Shown piece after piece: positions 59,350 to 64,000 of a stretch of 64,000 nt of DNA. A program made the translations under genes and the position numbers. Position 1 is the stretch's first letter. Every line of letters begins with the position of its first letter. The notes below the pieces were generated by a model. That model did no database searches. It was given only the letters and a program-made list of their open reading frames with translations, and had not been told where the DNA came from. The DNA lies in contig JAGHIA010000051.1 of assembly GCA_017887445.1 (NCBI GenBank), positions 1 through 64,000 of the forward strand, in the 5' to 3' direction. Source of the stretch: Fusicatenibacter sp. (lineage in GTDB: Bacteria; Bacillota; Clostridia; Lachnospirales; Lachnospiraceae).

Positions 59350-60526
59350 ACTAAAGAATTATAACTTTGTACTTGTGGCGCTTCTGATCGCCATCAGTGT
59401 CATCGGCATCCTGCTGGTGGGAAGCGCCGACAGAACCTATCAGAACCGGCAGCTGCTGGGAGTGGTCAGCGGACTGATCATTATGTTCATCGTGTCGCTG
59501 ATCGATTACAGCTGGATCCTGAATTTTTCCTGGATCCTGTATGCGCTCAACCTGATGCTGCTGATCGTCCTGAAGACGGGACTGGGGCAGAACACAAAAG
59601 GCGCCACCCGCTGGCTGCAGATCGGAGGTTTTCAGTTTCAGCCGACGGAGATCGCGAAGATTATCCTCATCCTGTTTTTTGCCATGTTTCTCATGAAGCA
59701 CGAGGACGATCTGAACACAGCCAAGACGATCTTTTCGGCCATCGGCCTGCTGCTGGTGCCGCTGGCGCTGGTGGTCAGCCAGCCGGATTTAAAGAATACC
59801 ATCACGATTACCGTTGTGTTCTGCGCGCTGATGTATCTGGCAGGATTAAGCTACAAGGTGATCGGAGGAGTGCTGGCGGTTGCGGTGCCTCTGATCCTGC
59901 TTTTGCTGTTCATTATTACCCAGACGGATTTTCAGCTTCCTGAGCCGCTGGACAACGCCATCGGCTATCAGCTGGACAGGATCCGTACCTGGAACGATCC
60001 GGACGCGGAGGAAAACAGCAGCGGAGCGATCCAGCAGAACAACTCCATTACAGCCATCGGCTCCGGACAGCTGACAGGAAAGGGACTGAACAACAATAAG
60101 GTTTCCTCTGTCAACAAAGGAAACTTTGTGGCGGAGATCCACAATGACTTTATCTTTGCGGTGGCCGGCGAGGAGCTGGGATTTATCGGATGCTGCGGTA
60201 TCATTCTGATCCTCTCTCTGATCGTTTTCCAGTGTATACGGATCGGGAGGAGAGCCAAGGATCAGGCGGGAATGCTCATCGCCTGCGGGGTCGGCGCCCT
60301 GGTGGCGTTCCAGAGCTTTCTCAATATAGGCGTTGCCACCGGTGTTCTTCCGAATACAGGCACGACGCTCCCCTTTGTCAGCTACGGCCTCACATCCCTG
60401 TGGACATTTTTTATCGGCATGGGCCTTGTGCTGAACGTAGGACTGCAGAACCGTAACTTTGTAACACGAAACGACGAACTGATGAGGAGGAAAACTGTTT
60501 ATGAACATCGGATTCATCGCGCATGA
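59333..60526 (+). CDS. rodA: RodA-type SEDS glycosyltransferase
   Basis: GATRWLQIGGFQFQPTEIAKI, FAVAGEELGFIG, LPFVSYGLTSL. Confidence 0.95.
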   Translation: MLKRYKLKNYNFVLVALLIAISVIGILLVGSADRTYQNRQLLGVVSGLIIMFIVSLIDYSWILNFSWILYALNLMLLIVLKTGLGQNTKGATRWLQIGGFQFQPTEIAKIILILFFAMFLMKHEDDLNTAKTIFSAIGLLLVPLALVVSQPDLKNTITITVVFCALMYLAGLSYKVIGGVLAVAVPLILLLLFIITQTDFQLPEPLDNAIGYQLDRIRTWNDPDAEENSSGAIQQNNSITAIGSGQLTGKGLNNNKVSSVNKGNFVAEIHNDFIFAVAGEELGFIGCCGIILILSLIVFQCIRIGRRAKDQAGMLIACGVGALVAFQSFLNIGVATGVLPNTGTTLPFVSYGLTSLWTFFIGMGLVLNVGLQNRNFVTRNDELMRRKTVYEHRIHRA

Positions 60527-60896
60527 CGCGAAAAAAACGCTGCTTCAGAACCTGTGTGTTGCCTACCGGGGGATCCTGTCCAAACATACGCTGTACGCGA
60601 CGGGTACCTCCGGCAGGCTGATCGAGGAGGCTTCCGGCCTGAATGTCCGCAAATTCCTTGCGGGCCATGTGGGCGGTGTCCAGCAGCTGGCGCTTCTGAT
60701 CGAGCAGAACGAGCTGGACCTTATGGTTTTTCTCTGCGACCCGCTGAAGCCGAAAAAGCACGAGCCGGACGCGCATCAGATCGTCACGCTGTGCGATGTA
60801 CACAACGTTCCTCTGGCCACCAACCTGGCCACGGCGGAGCTGCTGATAAAATCACTGGGCAGAGGAGAGATGGAGTGGCGTGAAATCTACCGATAA
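60501..60896 (+). CDS. mgsA: Methylglyoxal synthase
   Basis: NIGFIAHDAKKTLLQNLCVAY, LYATGTSGRLIEE, HVGGVQQLALLI, FLCDPLKPKKHEPD. Confidence 0.97.
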   Translation: MNIGFIAHDAKKTLLQNLCVAYRGILSKHTLYATGTSGRLIEEASGLNVRKFLAGHVGGVQQLALLIEQNELDLMVFLCDPLKPKKHEPDAHQIVTLCDVHNVPLATNLATAELLIKSLGRGEMEWREIYR

Positions 60897-61911
60897 GATT
60901 ACGAAAGCAAACAAGATCCTCAACGTTCTCATCGCGGTCACCGCAGTCCTGGCAGTGACCGCCGCCGCCGTTGCCGGGGTGAGAAATTACAGCGACAGCC
61001 GGAAGATGGATGTAAGCTACGGCTATCAGCCCGCCAGCTATCTTACGGAAGACCCGGTGGAGAAGGCGTCCTCTGCGCTGGCTCCGGCCTTTGCCGATTC
61101 CCTGTGTGTCGGCCAGGCGAACGTGGCGCTGGGTGAGATTGCCCTGGCGGACGATGAAAAGGGCGGTCTGTTCCAGCTGGACGACAGGGAGATTCTCTAC
61201 GCAAAGGGATTGTACGACAGGATTTATCCGGCCAGCATTACCAAGATCATGACGTCTCTGCTTGCCATTGAACACGGAACCATGGACGATGTGGTGACGA
61301 TCCAGGCTCAGGACGTGACGCTGGAGGAAGGCTCCCAGATGGGCGGCCTGCAGGTGGGAGACGTGGTGACCATGGACCAGCTGTTTCACGCGCTGATGGT
61401 GTATTCCGCCAACGACGCGGCCATGGCCATCGCAAGGCATATCGGCGGCACGGTAGAGCAGTTTGTGGAAATGATGAACCAGGAGGCGCAGAGGCTTGGC
61501 ATGACCGGCACCCATTTTGTCAATCCCCACGGACTTCACAACGACGATCATTATACGACGGTTTATGATATTTATCTGATGCTGAACACGGCTTTCCGTG
61601 AGCAGAAGTTCGCGCAGACCATGAGTCTGGCCACTTACACGCTGACCGTGACGGCAGCCGACGGCTCCCCTCGTACCCGTTACTTGCCGGCCACGGACAA
61701 ATACCTTACCGGCGAGGAGACCGCGCCGGAGAACGTGACGGTGCTGGGCGGAAAAACCGGAACCACCAGCCAGGCCGGAAACTGTCTGGCGCTGGTCAGC
61801 CAGAACGCCTACGGCGAGCCGTATATTTCCATTATCGTCAACGCCAAAAACAAGACGACGCTTTATTCGGATATGAACACCCTTCTTTCCCAGATTAACG
61901 GAGCGCAATAG
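60880..61911 (+). CDS. D-alanyl-D-alanine carboxypeptidase (PBP5/DacA family)
   Basis: YPASITKIMTSLLA (SxxK), YSANDAAMA (SxN), GGKTGTT (KTG). Confidence 0.94.
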   Translation: MKSTDKITKANKILNVLIAVTAVLAVTAAAVAGVRNYSDSRKMDVSYGYQPASYLTEDPVEKASSALAPAFADSLCVGQANVALGEIALADDEKGGLFQLDDREILYAKGLYDRIYPASITKIMTSLLAIEHGTMDDVVTIQAQDVTLEEGSQMGGLQVGDVVTMDQLFHALMVYSANDAAMAIARHIGGTVEQFVEMMNQEAQRLGMTGTHFVNPHGLHNDDHYTTVYDIYLMLNTAFREQKFAQTMSLATYTLTVTAADGSPRTRYLPATDKYLTGEETAPENVTVLGGKTGTTSQAGNCLALVSQNAYGEPYISIIVNAKNKTTLYSDMNTLLSQINGAQ

Positions 61912-61988
61912 CAGCTGCAGGCCTCGGGATTTTCGCCCGTTCTGCGCGGAAACACCTGGCGGGACAGGACAGGCTGAACGGTTACCGA
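61911..61988 (-). repeat. Family-A type I element, partial, inverted
   Basis: Reverse complement CGGTAACCGTTCAGCCTGTCCTGTCCCGCCAGGTGTTTCCGCGCAGAACGGGCGAAAATCCCGAGGCCTGCAGC matches 14911-14983. Confidence 0.85.
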
Positions 61989-62026
61989 AGGATTATTGGC
62001 AATTTTTTAAATTGTCATTTTTAGCA

Positions 62027-62055
62027 TTGAAATTTTTGTTAAAATATTCTATAAT
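62027..62055 (+). promoter_or_regulatory. Sigma-A-like promoter
   Basis: TTGAAA-17-TATAAT upstream of the 62119 ORF. Confidence 0.75.
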
Positions 62056-62118
62056 TAGAACATGAACTTTAGAGTTTTTAGTGAAAATATCTTATTCTAA
62101 TCTAAGGAGGAAACGGCT

Positions 62119-62538
62119 ATGGTTCAATTAATTGTAGGGAAAAAGGGAAAAGGCAAGACAAAACAGCTTTTAGACAAGGTAAACGCACAGATCAAGACGG
62201 CCAACGGCAGCATCGTCTACATCGACAAAAGCTCCAAACACATGTATGAGCTGAACAACAAGATCCGTCTGATCGACGCGTCCACTTATCCGCTGAAAAA
62301 CAGCGACGAATTTATCGGCTTCATCTGCGGGATCATCTCGCAGGATCATGACATCGAGCAGATGTATCTCGACAGTTTCCTGAAAGTATCGAAGCTGGAA
62401 GGAAAGGATATCACAGAGTGTATCGATCAGCTTGAAAATATCTGCAAGCTTTATGACATCACCTTTGTCCTCAGCGTTTCCCTGGATAAAGAAGAGTTGC
62501 CGGAGAGTATACAGGATAAGATTATTATTGCCTTATAA
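62119..62538 (+). CDS. Small P-loop ATP-binding protein
   Basis: MVQLIVGKKGKGKTKQLLDKVN Walker A; AAGGAGG SD. Confidence 0.7.
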   Translation: MVQLIVGKKGKGKTKQLLDKVNAQIKTANGSIVYIDKSSKHMYELNNKIRLIDASTYPLKNSDEFIGFICGIISQDHDIEQMYLDSFLKVSKLEGKDITECIDQLENICKLYDITFVLSVSLDKEELPESIQDKIIIAL

Positions 62539-62575
62539 GAACGATTGTACTATAATAACTACATAGCGACATGTG

Positions 62576-62606
62576 AAGGGCGGGACTTTGCAGTCCCGCT
62601 CTTCTT
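62576..62606 (+). terminator. Intrinsic terminator
   Basis: AGGGCGGGACTTTGCAGTCCCGCTCTTCTTTTCT. Confidence 0.75.
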
Positions 62607-62644
62607 TTCTGCAACACAATGACAGCAATGGAAGGAGAAGATCC

Positions 62645-64000
62645 GTGGCAGCGAGAAAGCATACGGCACAGAGAAAGCGCCGAAACGGCGCCCGTCCACA
62701 TAAGATCCATCTGAACATTGGCACTGTGATCTTTCTGGCAGTTTTTGTCTATCTGGTGATCCGTCTCTTTTTGTATTTCACAGAAACGCACGTCACATCC
62801 TACCAGGTTGTTTCCGGGCCATTGTCCAGCAACGAAACCTATACAGCCATAGCGCTGCGTGAGGAAACCGTTGTCTACGCTTCTGACAACGGCTATATCC
62901 ACTACTATACGCCGGACGTTTCCAAAATCGCCAAAAACAGTCCGGTGTGCAGCGTGGGAAGCTCCGAGGAGGTCAGCGGCCTGTCGGAGATTACCGATGA
63001 GCAGGAAACAGAGGCGCGCAAGCTTCTGGCAGAGTTTGCCACTTCCTATGACAGCGACCGGTTCCAGGAACTGAACAGCGCCCGCAGTTCTCTTGAGAAC
63101 ACGCTGCTTGGCTCCTCAGAGCAGACGCTGGCCGCGGTGGGCGCCATGCTGGCTCCGGAGGACGGCCTGGTAGTTTACACGACGGACGGCTACGAGGATT
63201 GTACCGTGGAGGACGTGTCTCCCGACTGGTTCGACCAGAACGAGTACCAGGGTCAGACGCATCTTTCCTCCGACCAGGTGAAGACAGGGGAAGCTGTATA
63301 CCGGCTGGTGACCGACGAGAAATGGACGCTGGCGATCTTGGTGTCGGACCGGCAGTTCGCCAAGCTGTCCACTATGAAGAATATTAAAGTAAAGTTTCTG
63401 AAGGACGGTCAGACACAGAACGCGACCATCACCACCAGTCAGGTACAGGGGAAAAATTATGCCTTTGTCACCCTCCAGAATGGAATGGCACGATACGCCA
63501 AGGACCGCTTTCTCAGCGTGGAACTGGTGACGAACATGAACAGTGGTCTGAAAATCCCCAATACGGCGATCACCAAAAAAGAGTTTTACCAGATTCCCGC
63601 AGCCTACCGTATCACCGGGGGTGACAGCAACTCTTTCGGCGTGCTCCGGGAGGTTCTGAAGGAGGACGGTACCATGACCACTGAATTTATGGAGCTGACC
63701 ATGTACGCGGACCCGCAGGAAGAACTGGAGGAAGGGGAAAGTCCCGCCTTTTACTATGTGGACATGTCCAAGCTGGAGCCAGGTGATGTGCTTGTGGCGG
63801 AAAACTCTCAGACCAAATATACGGTGCGGGACACCGGGAAACTGAAGGGAGTTTACCGGCTGAACCTTGGATATGCGGTATTTTGCCCCATTGAGCTGAT
63901 CGACCAGAACGATGAATACACCATCATTGCCACCGGCACCGCTTACGGGGTGGACCGCTACGATCAGATCGCGGCGGACGCGTCGGCAGTGGTGGAGAAC
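62645..64000 (+). CDS. HlyD-like membrane fusion / periplasmic adaptor protein (runs off window)
   Basis: Open frame from GTG at 62645 to window end: VAARKHTAQRKRRNGARPHKIHLNIGTVIFLAVFVYLVIRLFLYF then TAIALREETVVYASDNGYIHYYTPDVSKIAKNSPVCSVG. Absent from ORF track because no stop in window. Confidence 0.75.
   Translation, partial: MAARKHTAQRKRRNGARPHKIHLNIGTVIFLAVFVYLVIRLFLYFTETHVTSYQVVSGPLSSNETYTAIALREETVVYASDNGYIHYYTPDVSKIAKNSPVCSVGSSEEVSGLSEITDEQETEARKLLAEFATSYDSDRFQELNSARSSLENTLLGSSEQTLAAVGAMLAPEDGLVVYTTDGYEDCTVEDVSPDWFDQNEYQGQTHLSSDQVKTGEAVYRLVTDEKWTLAILVSDRQFAKLSTMKNIKVKFLKDGQTQNATITTSQVQGKNYAFVTLQNGMARYAKDRFLSVELVTNMNSGLKIPNTAITKKEFYQIPAAYRITGGDSNSFGVLREVLKEDGTMTTEFMELTMYADPQEELEEGESPAFYYVDMSKLEPGDVLVAENSQTKYTVRDTGKLKGVYRLNLGYAVFCPIELIDQNDEYTIIATGTAYGVDRYDQIAADASAVVEN

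Noticed and set aside
1-64000. tRNA/rRNA genes, prophage or complete conjugative element
   Set aside because: No convincing tRNA/rRNA sequence, structural phage genes or integrase recognised by eye.

Overview
The window looks like a moderately GC-rich chromosomal region from a Clostridia / Lachnospiraceae-type Firmicute. Most of it is housekeeping operons on the + strand: radical SAM pair-rng-CPBP; rplU-prp-rpmA-obgE-yhbY-nadD/yqeK-rsfS-phoH-ybeY; miaB-mutS-mutL-miaA; radC-mreB-like-mreC-mreD-PBP2-minD-minE-rodA-mgsA-DacA-like. No rRNA, tRNA, CRISPR array or prophage was recognised. An IS3-type end sits at the left edge. The most interesting material is: (1) a candidate preQ1-I riboswitch upstream of a three-gene queuosine/queuine salvage cluster (nucleoside hydrolase, ECF-S transporter, radical SAM); (2) several families of intergenic structured repeats, including a MITE-like family ending in GTAACNGTTCAGC, with paired changes in its hairpins; (3) a ~70 bp leader cassette duplicated upstream of two unrelated genes, rsfS and a methionine-gamma-lyase-like gene; (4) two long GC-rich foldbacks of ~255 and ~300 bp; (5) degenerate paralogues: a PurF-like protein lacking the N-terminal Cys, a MreB-like protein with altered ATPase motifs, and a HisF-like domain fused to HisIE; (6) an orphan LPD3-like protein next to a 37-aa Cys-containing ORF. 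Assignments come from reading the sequence and recalling protein families. No database search was run.
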